64,000 bases of DNA from Cardiocondyla obscurior. Lineage: Eukaryota > Arthropoda > Insecta > Hymenoptera > Formicidae. The position numbers and the translations under genes were made by a program. The notes beneath the pieces were generated by a model, which had not been told where the DNA came from, made no database searches, and worked only from the letters and a program-made list of their open reading frames with translations. The DNA lies in assembly GCF_019399895.1 (NCBI RefSeq), contig NC_091870.1:3306001-3370000 (forward strand), in the 5' to 3' direction. Of this stretch, positions 13,579-27,502 are shown piece by piece (within the stretch, counting starts at the first letter, position 1; each line of letters opens with the position of its first letter).

Positions 13579-14188
13579 TATCTAGGATGATCTAGAGTCG
13601 TAAAGCAGCGAATCTATACGAGCGCGCTTCTTTAGACCGCGGCATTCTTTTCTTCGCTCGGCTTATCCTCGTCAACCTAGACAGCCGGTAAATTGAATCC
13701 TTTTTTCGGACGGCGGCGTGCTCAGTTCGATTCCGGTCGGATCACAGGCGGACTATTTCCACATGATCCGAGGGACCAGAATCGCGGTAGGACGTGAAAC
13801 GAACACCGGGACTTCTTCATCGGACGCGCGCGCTTAATGCACTTCTTCTTAACACTTTTTGCACAAGACTATTAACCATAAGTCTATTAAGGCAGCGTAA
13901 CAAATGTCGATCTAGATTAAATCAATAGGTATATACGATAAACGTTTTCGTCTATTTTCCTTTTTTTTTTTTTATATATTATTAATAACTGGGAATTAAT
14001 ACAGTTGTTTAAAAAATTTAATTTCTATGCTCTTCTAAATATAAACGCATTCGGACATGAAGAAGCGTATCGATAAACATCACGAGTGTAAAATATCAAT
14101 GTTGACGTTTCAAAACTCCAATTTCGGACGTAGTTTACGCGGCGAGAGGGCAAGGTGGAACGCCTTCCGTCGTAAAAATTCGTCGATG

Positions 14189-14207
14189 AGGCACCCGACG
14201 GGTGCCT
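14189..14207. repeat. Perfect 9-bp palindrome arms with one-base centre
   Basis: AGGCACCCG-A-CGGGTGCCT is a perfect inverted repeat. It could be a dimeric protein-binding site or just a short hairpin; no terminator context applies in this genome. Confidence 0.6.
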
Positions 14208-17200
14208 TCGGGTCTCGGTTTACGCAAGATCATAACTCAGATTAAGACGGCGCGTAACGTTGCACGCGTTGCACTCGACCACCTGTCGCATAATTTCTGA
14301 CCTAAGTCTCGGCCCCGTGGAAAGTATGAATTCCCAGACGATCTCGCGGAATCCCGCGGATTTCACGGAGCCCTCCTCGCCAGCCTCTTCCTTATTCGCG
14401 GTGAGAAACGACACGACTTTAGTATTAGCTAATCTCTTAAACAGTCTACATAATTATTCCCCAAACATTTAATTCACCTAACGGTATTATCCTATTACCA
14501 TTATCACAAACTTCAATCAAACGGAATTTTACGAGTATGATATTAAATATTCGTTATTATATTATTACGCGTTTAACGTCATGCAAATTTTATGCCAAAG
14601 GTATTTCGCTTTTACTTTAAGTACAGGCCTCTCTCTCGTTAACACGCCGGATAAAATCGATTTTTATAAAAAGTATACTTAGCTTTCAATCTAGTATTTT
14701 TTTTTTTCTTTTTTTTTTCTTCTCGAGATGCACACACGTCTCTAATCTCCCAGTGGTAAATAGTTCTGACTAATGGCGCGGTAGATAACGATCTGATACA
14801 ACGTATCAAGCTTCAAGGACGAAGCAGGGGACTTAGAATCGAGGAACTGGGCGAACAGGTGCGTTTAGGCGGTCCATTTTGCATCGTTGCGTGTTTTCGC
14901 ATTCAAATACCTTCGGGATAGCAATTTAAAACTCGTTTGGGCACCAAGATGGGGACCTCTCGCCAGCACGAAGCGTTCTCGTGCAGCATCTGGTCCAGAG
15001 ACGAAACCAAAAGGAAAGACAGAAAGATAGGACAACCAAACAAAATCGAGAGAAAAGCCGGGCCATCAAATAGAAGATGAATCGCGCAGGGATAAAAGAA
15101 ACGAATATAAAATTGCCTTATCTTCGTAGAGCCTCCCTTACCAAAATAATAGGAGAAGCGAGCGCGTGAATTTAAATGCGGCATAAATATTCGTATTTAA
15201 AGTATAATTTTCCTAACGAGTAAAAAAAAAAAAAAAAACAAATCTAGTAAAATAATAAAATTTATTTTAAGACGATATAAGATCACTAATTAATGAAAAA
15301 AGTATTTAGAAAAAATCTATATTAATGATACTTAAAAAAAATAAAGCTAATTCCGATCAAAATATAGAGACTGAACCGCCAGCGGTCGCATTCAATAGTT
15401 AATCTAGAGAAAGAATGGGTAACGGAATTACAGGATCCGCCAGCGATTCAATGATTTTGTAAGGTCACGTACGTTCGTTCATGCGCGACCGGTCATCGAT
15501 ACGGCCGGCGAATAACTGTCGTTGCTAAGACGCCGCGGACGGGATCCGACGAGGCTATCATTACTGATAATTGCGGCCGGCTAACACCTTGTCCCACCCG
15601 AGCGGTAATCTCGCTCTATCCTATCCTCGCGTCCCGACGTCGCATGTTACAAACGAGCCGGGAGCGGAGCACGAAAACAGGATGCCCGCGATAAAAAGGA
15701 GCGAAGGAGAACGATCGGGGATCGATCAATCTCCTCCGGCGAGAAATTTCGAGGAAGACGTCACGAATTTTTCGCGGCCGCTCGCGTCGCGGGGCTGTTT
15801 CGAAGGGCGATCGTGAAATTACGCCGAGTCGAATCACAAACGAACGGGAAGAGCGAAGATAATGGAGAGATAGGAGGATTTATGGCGTACCGTCCTTACA
15901 TTTTAATATTTTTTGCCACCTCGCGTCCACCAGCGAGATGATGGAGCGAGATCCCCGACGATCTAATCGGCATACGTGCATCGATCGGAGAAAAAAGTGA
16001 GAGAAAAGAAGGAAGGAGGGTGAAAAAAAAAAAAAAAAATAAAGAAGCGGTACCACGGCGTAATAATCTCGCATTCTATGCATTCGTTTCGTTAGATCCC
16101 ACTTAACGAAGCCCCGCCGGGGCCAGCCGAAAAAGAAGTAATCATAATTCATTCCGCGGCAATCTCCCGTGCGCGCGTACTCTCTACTAGCGATAAATCG
16201 TCTAATCGTGGGTCCAAGATCGGAGTTCCAGAGAGGTGCTGTTTACCTCCGGCCCGTTTAAGGGCCCCTCTGTCTTCGCGAGGCGAGAAATTCGCACGAT
16301 GAGCGCGCTGCGCCGTTTATAACTTTGAAATCTGATCCCCGGCAACGATGCGTTAAAAATGCGACGAATGAATTATGGGATTATATAATATCGGTGTTTT
16401 TTTTTTATTTCTTTTTTCTCTTTTCCAAAGCTCGCTTTACGTCGCTCTGTTTCACGGCTCAATATTTATCGCTCGTATTCTCACTTATTTATTAATTTTT
16501 TTAATTCATACGCATCCGTGGCCTTTTAAATAATTTATCTATTCTATTTCGCGCATCGCTTCACCGCTTCTTAAAAATATTTTCGAGCGTTTTCTTTTTC
16601 CAACGTCAGAGGTGTAATTTTAGATAACACCGCCGAGGGAGCTTCGCTCTAAGAATCAAAACTTGATTATGATACAAAACTGCGAAACAATCCTACATAG
16701 GTATCCGCTTATACCCGCAACACGTGTATTTATATATTTCACGCAAAGCAAAGCGTGTCTTCGGCGTCCGTGAAAAGTGCCGTAATAGCAGGTTCACCGC
16801 CAATAAGAAATTAACCGAACAATTAATAATGTAGTATCATCGGCGAAATCTCGCACTAGGTTCGCCGTAGCCTATAATTTATCCCCCAACTCTTTCCATT
16901 GTGTTTTCAACTACGCCTTCCATCCAATATGGCTTAATTAATAAATTCCTAATTGAAATAAAACCAAAGCGACCCGCGACGGCGGAGGATGCGAAGAAAG
17001 CGCCGAGAGAAAATCTCCGCTGCGCGCAATCGCGTGGCTTTCGTTCGTCTCGGATTCGAGAGTAATCAGCAACAATGCGGGGGAACAGCTCGGGAAAAGA
17101 AACGATAATTTATAACGTCGCCGCTGTCGGCGCAGACAATAAATCCACCGGCGTTTCGGTTTTTGAACCTCTCGGACTGAACCCGCGCGCGTTTCAAGTG

Positions 17201-17304
17201 CGGACGAAAGTTACCCGGACCGCTTAGGGTGTCCATTATTCCTAGATAATTACATACTTCTCCCTCAGGAATTTTCGAAATGAGTTTCAGCCCCGATCCC
17301 CGTT

Positions 17305-17344
17305 TGCCGTGGGATTGGTCCAGACGTTGGCCTGACCCACGGCA
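17305..17344. repeat. 40-nt two-step hairpin
   Basis: The outer arms TGCCGTGGG and CCCACGGCA pair perfectly, and inside them GGTC can pair with GGCC (one G-T) around an eight-base loop, with three-base internal bulges. It is too short for a usual animal pre-miRNA, but it is a stable fold on either strand. Confidence 0.5.
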
Positions 17345-19736
17345 CCATTGGCGTCGATAAGTTTTTCTACGCCCGTCAAAGCGGGAGAAAAAACAAACGG
17401 TGTCTCTCACCTTCCTTCGAAAAGCGCGTATTAGAGGAAAAAATTCGGGGTCAGCTATTGTCCGAGGAAATAAAACCGATAATAGACCCGAGTCTCGATT
17501 CACGTCCCGACGAGTTTCTCCTATTATCTGCGGAATGTCTAAAAACCGCAGGCTATATTTTATTACGAAACCGCCGTAATCGTACCTTTAAAAAAGACTG
17601 TAAAGGAGTGTTATTCATAAACAAAGTTTTTTTTTCTCTCTCTCTCTCTCTCTTTCTTTCTCTTCTCGGTCAAGTTTCAAGAATTTTATAGATGTCCCGA
17701 AAAGGATTAATTAGCGCAAGCCGAGAGAGCGTTGTGAAGTAAGCAACGGGAACATATCGCGAATATATACTTTCAGCGTATCTTTTATGGGGCTGTAATT
17801 TCGACCGCTCCTATTTTGCATTTTACGCAGGTCTTAATAATTCCAGCGGCGCTTATCGCGCCGGAGAAAAACGCGACGGGGATCGGTTTTGTTTCTCACG
17901 TTCTCCCGGTGTCCCGGCGTGTCTAACGTGTCGAATCGTTCTCGCAGAATGCGCAGTAAACATCTCTATCAACCCACTTACGTCCCTTACTTATGTTACG
18001 CCGAAGCTGCACTTACTAACTGTTCGCGCGTAACTGCAACTGACGCTGCGACTATGCAACCTTGATCGCGGACTTTAAATTTAATTTCAACGAAGCCGCG
18101 TGGCCGTTCCAGATTGCGTTCCATTGAACCGTAAAATCTGAGCTTCCGTGTTCCGGGCTAACCGTTAAGCATAGCGGCGATAGACAGATGGGCGGAGACG
18201 ACGTCTTAGATGCGGCAAGAAACGAATGCCCCGTTTCATGAAACCCGACAGATTGACGATGACTCGGTCCGCCAATCTCGCGACGTAAAGCGTACGTGCG
18301 ACGCAACATTCACGACATGATCGGCATAATTAAATGCAGTCGTTTGGCGTAATTTATAAGCGCGGAAACTGGATCCGACTCGAATCGTATATATTAGCAA
18401 ATTTAAAAAAAGAAATAAAAAAAAAGAAAAAAAAATGGGGGAAAAAAAAAAGAAAATATTCCAGATTAATATTTCTGCGCGGTAAGCGACTGAAAACGTG
18501 ATCGTGCAGTCACGAGACGTGAAGCGTCGATTCGGTTTGAACTGAATTTGAAGCCGACTGCGAGTCTCGCGTGAATCCGATCGCGGGGAAACAGGTTAAA
18601 CAGTTAATAGCGGCGGTAATAGTGGCGCCCACATGTGCACGTGGTAGCGGTACCAGCTGTTATCTGCGGCCGGGTTTATAAAACCTGACTCTCGTATCGC
18701 ATGGTGTACGGACGGCGACACACGGCCGACCATCCGACTTGCCCCGCGCGAGGGTCGAGGTACAAGTTCGTGACGATTCGTCGTCGTCCGTTGTCGGGAT
18801 ATTCGTGCGAATTCACTAAACTCTAATCCCGTAACGCGTCTGCCGAGATTTATGCGCGGTAACGGTAGAGAAATACGGGTAGGCCCGAAATACATGTCCC
18901 TAGGCGACGTGCACTCGCGATACCTCGGCTCGCAAGTGTTCTCGCATACCGCATTGTACATTATCATACTGCGCTATTAATAGAGATAATAACCGACGTC
19001 ACGGGCGCGTCGTGCCGCGGCGGAGCGAAGCGATACCGGGCCGCGCGTCGCTTCTATTGGGATCTGTGAAATTGAGAAAAGGAATTCCGTACGGCGGGCG
19101 TGCCATTATCAACCGTTAGAATTTTTATAACCCCGATCGTGTAACACGATGACGATTCCGAGCGCGCCACGCCTTGACCGGGACCTGCCGCCGAGCGACG
19201 CGGAAAGGCCAGGAATGAGCGGAGGAGAGAGAGAGAGAGAAAGGGAGAGGCTCAACAAGGTCAGCTTCGGCGACCACGTGCTCGGTGCTAAGATTCCAAA
19301 CGCATTTTCATGGATTTGGCCTGCCCGCGCGATGAAGATAGCTATAAGGGACGAGCACCGTTGCGCGGACGTGCCTTAGAAGGGCAGGCGGAATAGCGAT
19401 CCGGGAATTAGATTGCGCGAGCGTACCGCGCCAGGTGCCAGGTGTAAACACACCGAGACAGGATCGTTAGTCTCCCGATATCGTCAAGCGCGGCCGATCA
19501 AGCGCGCACGAGCGTGACGTTCTTCCTCTTTCGGTCGCTCGCGGGCCGAAGAGTTGGCCCGAAAAGATGCGAACAGCCGCAAAATCTGCTGATCTCCGCT
19601 TAACGCTCTACCTAACAACGCGCACGCATTTATTTCCCTTAACTTAATCAATTTACATCGATTCCTCCCAGCACTTTTCATTCACGCGCTCTGAATGTAA
19701 AATATCGAGATAAATCCAAGCGTATTCTCCAACTCG

Positions 19737-19770
19737 AAAAAATAAATAAATAAATAAATAAATAAAAAAA
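19737..19770. repeat. (AAAT)n microsatellite
   Basis: Tandem AAAT units running into an A-rich tail. A similar (AAAAT)n stretch is at 48463-48498. Confidence 0.85.
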
Positions 19771-22131
19771 TTAATAAAATGAATGAATAATGTGGATCAT
19801 CGCTGGCCTCTACCAGCTGAATAATCAGATCGTGATGCCGCGCGGTACAAAATTAAAATCCACGCGACGGAATTTATCGACGGGATCGATCGGCCGGACG
19901 AGAGTCGATCATTCCCTCGGTCGCTGCTCTCCCGCGGGATGTGAACGAACCCTGTGCCTACCCCGAGTAGAACGTCTTCGCAAGGGCCATCCGGCTAAGC
20001 CCTAAGCATTCCCTTGAGCTAATTAAGCAAATATTACCTCGTGAATATATTACGTTTGCATTCTGACTTCTAGCGCGCGGTGCAAGATGGAAAACGCATA
20101 CCGGACCATACCGGCAATTCGCAGCGAGGCGGCGAGTTCTTTAACAGCCGGATGAATTATTCTCCGTGAATCTCGAAACGAAAACGCCGAGGATCGTCGC
20201 TGATTGCGCGCCGAGCGAGCGGATCGCGGGAAATTATAATAAAATTGCCGGTAAAAAAAAAAAAAAAGAAAGAAAGAAAGAAAAAGAAAAGAAGTATACC
20301 CTTTGGCGAAATGACGAGGGAACGACAGAGATCGCAATAAAATGTAGATTTGCCGCGTAGCCGCGCTCGAAGAGAGCGAGGTTCCTCTTCGAGTCGCGCG
20401 GTATCGCTTCGTGCAGCATTATTACCGAGACCCCGGCTCTCCGTTCTTTCCTCGTGATTGATTTACGTCGCTGACACGCCGAGAGATGCCATTAAGGATC
20501 TACGACAGGCGCCTCGTCCTTTTTCACGTGTCTTCGTTGATTTTTTTATTTTTTTTTTTACTTTTAATCCGCCTGTATAACCGCGCTGCTAAACGCGAGA
20601 TCGCCGTATGATTCAAGTCTACGGGTATTTGCTGTTTTTGGAGCACCCGTCGGCCGACTACCGTTAATTCAAGGAGATTGATACCGCGGATTGTACGCCT
20701 GTGTAGTTTCCAGCTGATTCTGATTAATGTCATCATTAATAAAGAATACAATGTCTTAAGTATCCGTCGTTGCAAATTAAACTTAAAGCATCTCGTTCGT
20801 TACGTGTTTCCGTTACACAAATGAAAACTAATTGCGACACGCGGCAATGAAACCCATGCGCGGATTTAAAATTAGTTGAAATATTATCCTTAAATTTGTC
20901 GTTATTAATCACTTGCTCTATGAGCCTTCGAAAGGTATTAATCACCCCGAAATCGAAATGAATAAAATAAGGCTGAGATTTCGCAACGAAAATCGCGCGG
21001 GGACGCGGAAATGACTGTTATCAGGGGGGCATTATAACGTAAAATTATCGCGCGGCATCTGGGACTCGCTTGCGAGGGCAATTCCCCGCGGGTTAAAAAA
21101 TTTATACGTGTCGCACGGTAAACGACAGGCTGTATACACGAGGCATATTTCAACCATGGAAATCCCGCATTCATCTTTGACCGGTGTCATTAATCCCAGG
21201 CGCAGGCTTCCCCACATTGTGGAGAGTACGCGGCCCGTACGCGAGTTTACATTAAGCGAATAAAATGCCGATTTTTATTAGCGAGAGGGAGAGACGGGAC
21301 ATTTCTGTTCGGCGGACGAAGGACCAGCGACGGCGTTAGCGATTAAAACTTGTAAAGTGCATTTTAATCCGTAAATTATCCCGAAATTTTTATAGCAATA
21401 GACGAGAAAAATCTAATTACCCTACTGACGATTCAACGAAAATGATGTCGCGTGTACACGAGATACTTTACAGGCTCGTTTTGCTCTTTCGCCGTTCAGA
21501 CATTTACGCGACACTTCCAGCGAGCGTAATCCAAAGGGATAGCGCCCTCCGCGTTGGAGGGTGACGCTCGGCCGTCATTTCGCCCGGGAGATTTTCCGCG
21601 CGCTGGGCAATAGTCGCGGCGAAACGCTGCGATCGCGTGACGGTTATAATCTACGATAAGCGAGACACCGCCGTCTACATATCCTTAAAGCCTAAACGCG
21701 ACGTGCACGCATATATCTTCTCGCGGGACCTAAACGACGACTTCCTCGTGAGATAAAACGTCACGGTACCGGGACCCGGGCACGAAGTTACTCTCTCCGC
21801 TTCGCTCCCTTTTCCTCCTCCCTCCCCGCGATGCACGATTCCCCTATCGACTTCCTCGTCCCCCTTCGTCGTTATCGCGGAGCACGGTTGACACCGGACG
21901 AGCATTACGTAAGACGTACACGAGCGGATTAAACGCGCGCACGTGTACGTATGTAAATATACATATAAACGTATATAATATAAATTATAATGTACGCGTA
22001 CATGTGCGTTCAATTGCACCCAGCCGCGGCGCAATGTACGCGGCGGACCGAAGCCCGCGAGCATGTAAATCCGTGCACGCGTATCGGTATTAATATCGAG
22101 CGTACGCGGAGCCGACGTACGAGCGGCAGCA

Positions 22132-22154
22132 ACGGCGGCGGCGGCGGCCGCCGC
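22132..22154. repeat. (CGG)n run
   Basis: CGG units turning into GCCGCC, inside a CpG-rich patch at about 21640-22330. On the minus strand it encodes the alanine run of a 187-codon frame that otherwise shows no domain. A shorter CGG run is at 50302-50318. Confidence 0.75.
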
Positions 22155-23072
22155 ATCGGGCAAAAGAAACAAAAGGACGGGAAGGATAATCAGACTGCGT
22201 GTGTGTTGCGTGCGCTTGACGTAGCGCGAGATGAACAAACGGATCTGACCGATGATGCCGGATCGTGATTGCCGGAGAGCTCTCTCGCAGCGATGATGTA
22301 GTCGCGGCGAGACGGATCCCCTTCGTACCGCAATTTGTTTCGTTAAAACGTCGTGCGTGTGTGATCGCTCACGGTGCGCTCGGGATACGGGGCCTCAATT
22401 TCCAACCCCGGATCCTCCCGATTAATAGGAATTAATGAGATTGTATTCCGACGAAGGGAGATGACATGATTTGCCGAGTAATAAATTAAGTAGAGGTAAG
22501 GTACGCCGTATATCCTCTGCGTTTCGTATGCAAACAGCGACTTTCGCGATAAAATTTTTGCAATTTTAATTCAAATAGGCGACTTATATATATATGTATA
22601 TTTATCGCTGAATAGAAAAAAAAATTTTTCGTTCAAAGCGCAATTATTATCTGGTCTAACAATCGATAATAAATTTAATCACGAGATTAAAGTCATTCGA
22701 TCGTGTACGAAATATGCAGATTCTCATTACCGTCTTCTTTATTGGTCTCCTGCATCTCTCGAGGAAATTAGCCATTCGAATTGCGAGCATAGACAATGAG
22801 AGACCTCCGCTCTAAACGGTAAGGGTCGACGTGCAAAAATTGCAGGGGCTGTGGGTGGAGGAACAAAGGTTTCTTTAATTAATGAGGGCCCGCTCGCTAA
22901 TAACGACGCTATTATTGCGATACCACGGTTCATTAACATTTATCGGTAACGCAGCTGTTGTCTCGCCCAGCCTACTCGATGGCTATCGTTTAATTGGGGT
23001 CAGCCGATTAACTTGCGTTTAGCGTAGAACATACCGTTCAGCAGAAAGAGGGTCACCCGCTTCATCATCGCC

Positions 23073-23092
23073 TCGATCATCGTCGATCATCG
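23073..23092. repeat. Tandem 10-bp repeat
   Basis: TCGATCATCG occurs twice head-to-tail, next to further ATCATCG and GATCAT variants. It is a short simple repeat with several overlapping GATC sites. Confidence 0.7.
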
Positions 23093-24795
23093 TCACGGCG
23101 ATCATTAGGTAGGTCGGCGATCCGCCGCGCCTCGCGTCGCGATATTCAGAATACAATTGAAACGTGGTGGCCGCGCGAAAAGTGTACAGCCAATAAATCA
23201 CATTTTTACCGCTGCTGTATTTTAATATAAAGATAATTAAGATAGGTTTGTATAAGCGATCCGGGAGTTAATTAACGAATGGCGCTCCGACAATGGGAAA
23301 TTTCTGGGGAATCACGTCACACGGCGACGGTCTTGTGACTTCAATTTTCGACGTATCGAGAAGATAGCTTTAATTGGGAGGGAAATTTTTATGTAACGCT
23401 CGAACTGGCCGGATCCAAGGAGATCGACGTTTGAGAAAGAGGCCTCCTCTTCGCGTACGCTCGCGACGCGCATGTTTTAATTGGCTCGAAATCCCGGCGG
23501 AAACGCGCGCGATGTCATTAAGCGGCAAATAGGCGCAGCAATGACAGTGAATAGTGACGCGCTATGAAGAGCGTGTTGGAGGCCGTGAAATCGTGCTTAG
23601 TATTAGCGACAGAAACCGCGCCGGGGCGCGTTTACAAATTCAAATTGCCGCGATGAATGCGCGGCGCGATGACGGGTTGAGCGATGCACGAAGGTAATGA
23701 CAAATACACGCCGCGGCAACAGCAATTCCTTCGTGACGTACCGCGGGAGGAATTCTCTGCAATAATCGATAATTGATCGAGAAGGCCGTTCCCCTCCGCC
23801 GTAGAAGCGTTTCCGTAAGCCTTCCATCTGCGATCCGGCGGCGACGATTATCCGTATCATCAGAAAGCAATTATGTAAATTCAATGAATGACGAGAAAGG
23901 GTAAGCGCTCCGCGAGAGCGCAAGATCGATCCGAGATTAGAACGGGCTTTACGCGAATCGTGGAATAAATTGTTTCAATTATTTCGCGCTGCCGACCGGT
24001 CGATTCCCAAGGACGAGCATCGCCGGGGAGATCAGAAAATTGGATCTTCCGATCCTGATCCTGAGATACGCCATTAATAATTCTTCCCTCTTCGCTCTTT
24101 TTTTTTTTTTTTTTTTTTTTTACCCTGTCGAGCGTACCTCGCGAAAGTCCATTTCACTTTCGTTATACCGAAGCGCAGGAAAGAAGCTGAATCGGCAGGC
24201 TCGGCTCGCGAATAATTCGAGAATCCGATGGCGGTGGCCGATTACGACCGAGAGAGTGGCTGATTTATGCCGGTGTAATTAAACGAATTAGTCACATGGC
24301 CGACCGGCGAAATAAGAGCGGCCGGCGACTCGCGGGGAGACCATCTCGGGAATGCTACTCGTTACCGTGGCGATTTCGCGGGGATAAACCGGGCTCGTTT
24401 CAAAAGTCACGCACACCGCGCCCGCGTGCGTGCACGCGCGCCTCCGCGAGGAGATACGATCTGTTTTTAATTTCATCGGCCGCGAAAGTTTACCGTCGCG
24501 AAAACGCGCACAACGTCGGGAGGCGCTTATCCGCGAGCGCGAGCGGTTTCCGCGGAGAATGTCCGCGAGAAAGAGCCGCGGGGAGCGCGATACGCGCCGA
24601 TCCGTCCGGAATAACTCGGCTTCGGTAAGAATACGACTCCTTCATTTACGTGGCCCGTTGATTTGCCGCCCGACGGAGTCTTATCCCGCGGGCAATTACC
24701 GCCGGTTATTCTACCGAAAGGGGAGACTCTTGCAGCGTCCATTATTTTTAACCCCGCGACGCGGCGCGGTTGGGTTTCTCTCTCTCTTTCCGCAG

Positions 24796-24884
24796 CCTCT
24801 CCCCGGATTCAATTCCGCGCGGGATGGAGGCGTAATGCCTGTTTTACTCGCGCGCCCCATTCGTCGGCCGTACACCGAAGACAG
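24796..24884 (+). other. Exon-like segment with strong splice sites, plus strand
   Basis: A tract of TTTCTCTCTCTCTTTCCGCAG leads into 89 nt that end in the donor GAAGACAG|GTAAGA. One frame is open throughout (it begins PLPGFNSARDGGVMP). Both splice sites are near consensus, but the pyrimidine tract could simply be a CT microsatellite. The GC-rich surroundings keep frames open by chance, and no partner exon was found. It lies antisense within the outspread intron. It could be a cryptic exon, an antisense RNA exon or chance. Confidence 0.2.
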
Positions 24885-27502
24885 GTAAGAGCAGGCTTTG
24901 TTTCGAAAGCAATCGGTCTTCCGCGGGATCTCCCACGACCGTGCGCGGGGCACCGCTGCCGCCGACGATTCATGACAGAACAAATTACAGATCGGCAGAA
25001 AAAGACCCCATCGTCGGCTCGTTCGCGGCTGCGTACCTCCCTAGGGCCCTACCCCTTGCGAGCGCGATACCGAGTCGTGAGTCGCAAATTAATGGCGGCC
25101 ATAATTTCGGCCGATAGTCGGCCGATGATGATGTATCGTTGCTAAATGCAACGACGGAGTCGCCACGCCGCCGATTATTCATGGAATGTTAGCCGCGATC
25201 TCTTAATCGCCACAAGGTTGCCGGTGATCGTTTGAAAATCGTCGGCAAGGAAAGCGCATCGTAGCGTGCATAAAAAAAAAAAAAAAAAACTAATCTCTCG
25301 ACTCGTTATCAATTCAATAAAAATACGGCCTCGTGACAAATATCCTAAAAGCATCGTCAAACTAAAATGTCACGAACCTCGCGAATTAATAAACGTAAAA
25401 AAAAAAAAAAAAGAATCTACATTATATAGCCGGCGTTTATAACATTCGTAAAATCAGTCCAGCATTCAGGCTCCACTTAACAACAAACCGAAAGAGGCAA
25501 AAGAAACAGCGTAGCTTACTCGCCCTAAGTACCTCCCTCGCCCGTTCGAGCAAGTCCGTCTGCGCCTCGCTAAAGTTCTGGGAATCTAATTTACGGGCTT
25601 CGGGTCCGCGGTCGGAGTACGTCTTTCACGATCGTCCTCGGGAGAGAACTCGGTGCTCGCGAGCCGCGGCGTAACGAGGCAAGGCACGGAGAGATTACGG
25701 CTCGAATCGACGGAAATACAGCGTGTCCCGCGGAGGCTGCTTTCGTCTGACTTATTTCGACCCGTTAGCCTAATTTCTCATTCCCGCGCCAAGGACGACC
25801 AGAACGACTTCTGTGCTGCGTTCGGTGTCCAGTCGAGGCACCGGGGGTAGACACACGGTCGCGTCCACCGCGGCGTATACCGGTTATTATCTTTTCGCAT
25901 TTTTCGGCCGAGATTATTCTCGAAACGAATGGCCCTCTTAAGCCTCGAGACCGGATCATTAATCTGGGTTCGAGGATGGCCAAGGCGGGCACGCAGCTCG
26001 CGGAGAGGAGTAGACGAGCGCGTCTACAAAGACCGTAGCGCGCGCGCCCCTGCGCCCATCTCCACAATCGCTCTTTCACGGGAGTGATTTAAATAAAGGG
26101 TAAAGGACACTTCAAGGCTGACGGCAATTCCGTTCAATTTATGCGCGCGGATCCAATATATAACCTCCCCCTTTCGCTTTTTTTTTTTTTTTCTCTATTT
26201 TACGGCGGTGAGCTCGTCGAGAGGGAACGAGATAAGTTTACGCATTAATCAAAAGTAGGGAACTGCTTCTCAAGATGCCGCGCGCCCGGTTGTTCCATAA
26301 ACGCGAAATCAATTGAAACATTTAAAAAACGGATAGCCGTCGTGATTATGCATCAAATATTTCCAGAAAACCTGCTACAAAATTTTAAAAAATAAAAATA
26401 AAAAAAAGAAAAAAAAAGAAAAGAAAATTTTTAGAAAAACAGGAGGGAAAAATTAACAGTTTTATATACATTGTATGCGACTATATGTCGACCGCCGAGA
26501 GTACCGAAAAAAATGTCAACGATTGGGTCACAGACACGTCAATCCAAGTACCGCCGTCGGAGCGAGCGACGTTCTTGAGAGACACTGTAATGAATTCTAT
26601 TCTGGCGGCCGTTCGCGCGTAAATCAATTCTGACGGGCTGAAAGAGTTTCCGCGTCTGCATCGACACCAGGAAGCGGAAACTCGAGATGTACCGGTGTCG
26701 GGGTCATTTATAGCAACGAATGTTCGGTGCGTGCGCCGCGCTGCATCTTGCCGGGACGTCTTGCCGATGCGATACCGGTAGGCAGTGGGCCGGCTGGCGA
26801 TGCGTGCACGCCAGGCCGCCGTGGAGCTACACACAATCGGTTACGACCTCCCGGGTACACGGGCTCACCGGCTGCGTACACGCAGCCTCCGCGAAGCCCA
26901 CCTCGCGGATCTTGATCCCACCGCCCGGCGTGAACGCACGGATTCTGACAATTCTCGATACTCGAACTCGTGCGCGCCTGCCATCTTCCCGCTCCGTTAT
27001 ATCCGTGATATAATGCCGCAGCTTAATCCTCCGTCTCTCCCATTCATCTTAATAATACCACTCGTATCGACACCGTAAGGTGATTTCGAATGCGAGAATT
27101 AAATTGCTGTTTTACAAAACGCGAATTAATTGCCGAACAGATGTTGTACGAGAGATGTTTGCCTTTGATTATATAATTATGTACACTTGACTATATATAA
27201 TTGCCTAATTAATGTGGGCTCTAATATTAAAAAAAAAGAAAGTAATAAAAATAAAACTCTTTTCGGCGCTCGGAATAATCGTTCAGTATGATAAAAGACG
27301 TGAAACGCAAAAAAAAGAAAACTTTTTTTTAATCACGGATTATCAAACGTAAATCCAAGGGAATCGGAATCCGTATCAATACAATAAATGGATTTGCAGC
27401 TGTAAAGCGGCTTTTTCACGCGTGATGAACAGATAAATAATCGGTTAAAGGGATTTGATTGGACAAATTCGTCTCGAATATCAAATTACAAGTTCTACTC
27501 AC

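Larger units (their letters stand above)
6022..27502 (-). other. Outspread intron between PH1 exon and recursive splice site
   Basis: This is presumed intron of about 21.5 kb with no recognisable protein exon on the minus strand. It holds GA/CT microsatellites (7025-7051, 13541-13578, 17626-17667), A-rich tetranucleotide runs (19737-19770, 20252-20293) and a T24 run (24098-24121). GC-rich patches near 12330-13080, 18600-19420, 21640-22330, 24290-25080 and 26480-27010 carry overlapping arginine-rich frames on both strands without splice or start context. The inverted repeats at 9775-9877, 14189-14207 and 17305-17344 are listed separately. Confidence 0.5.

Noticed and set aside
13725..13750. 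GTTCGATTCC-like string resembling a tRNA T-arm
   Set aside because: No A-box, anticodon arm or acceptor stem could be built around it.
21675..22238. 187-codon minus-strand frame with hydrophobic stretch and alanine run
   Set aside because: The alanines come from a CGG repeat, no domain is visible and there is no splice or start context; probably a composition artefact.
25511..25580. Minus-strand segment reading NFSEAQTDLLERAREVL behind CCCAG
   Set aside because: There is no pyrimidine tract, the donor (GAG|GTACTT) is weak and no homologue is recognised.
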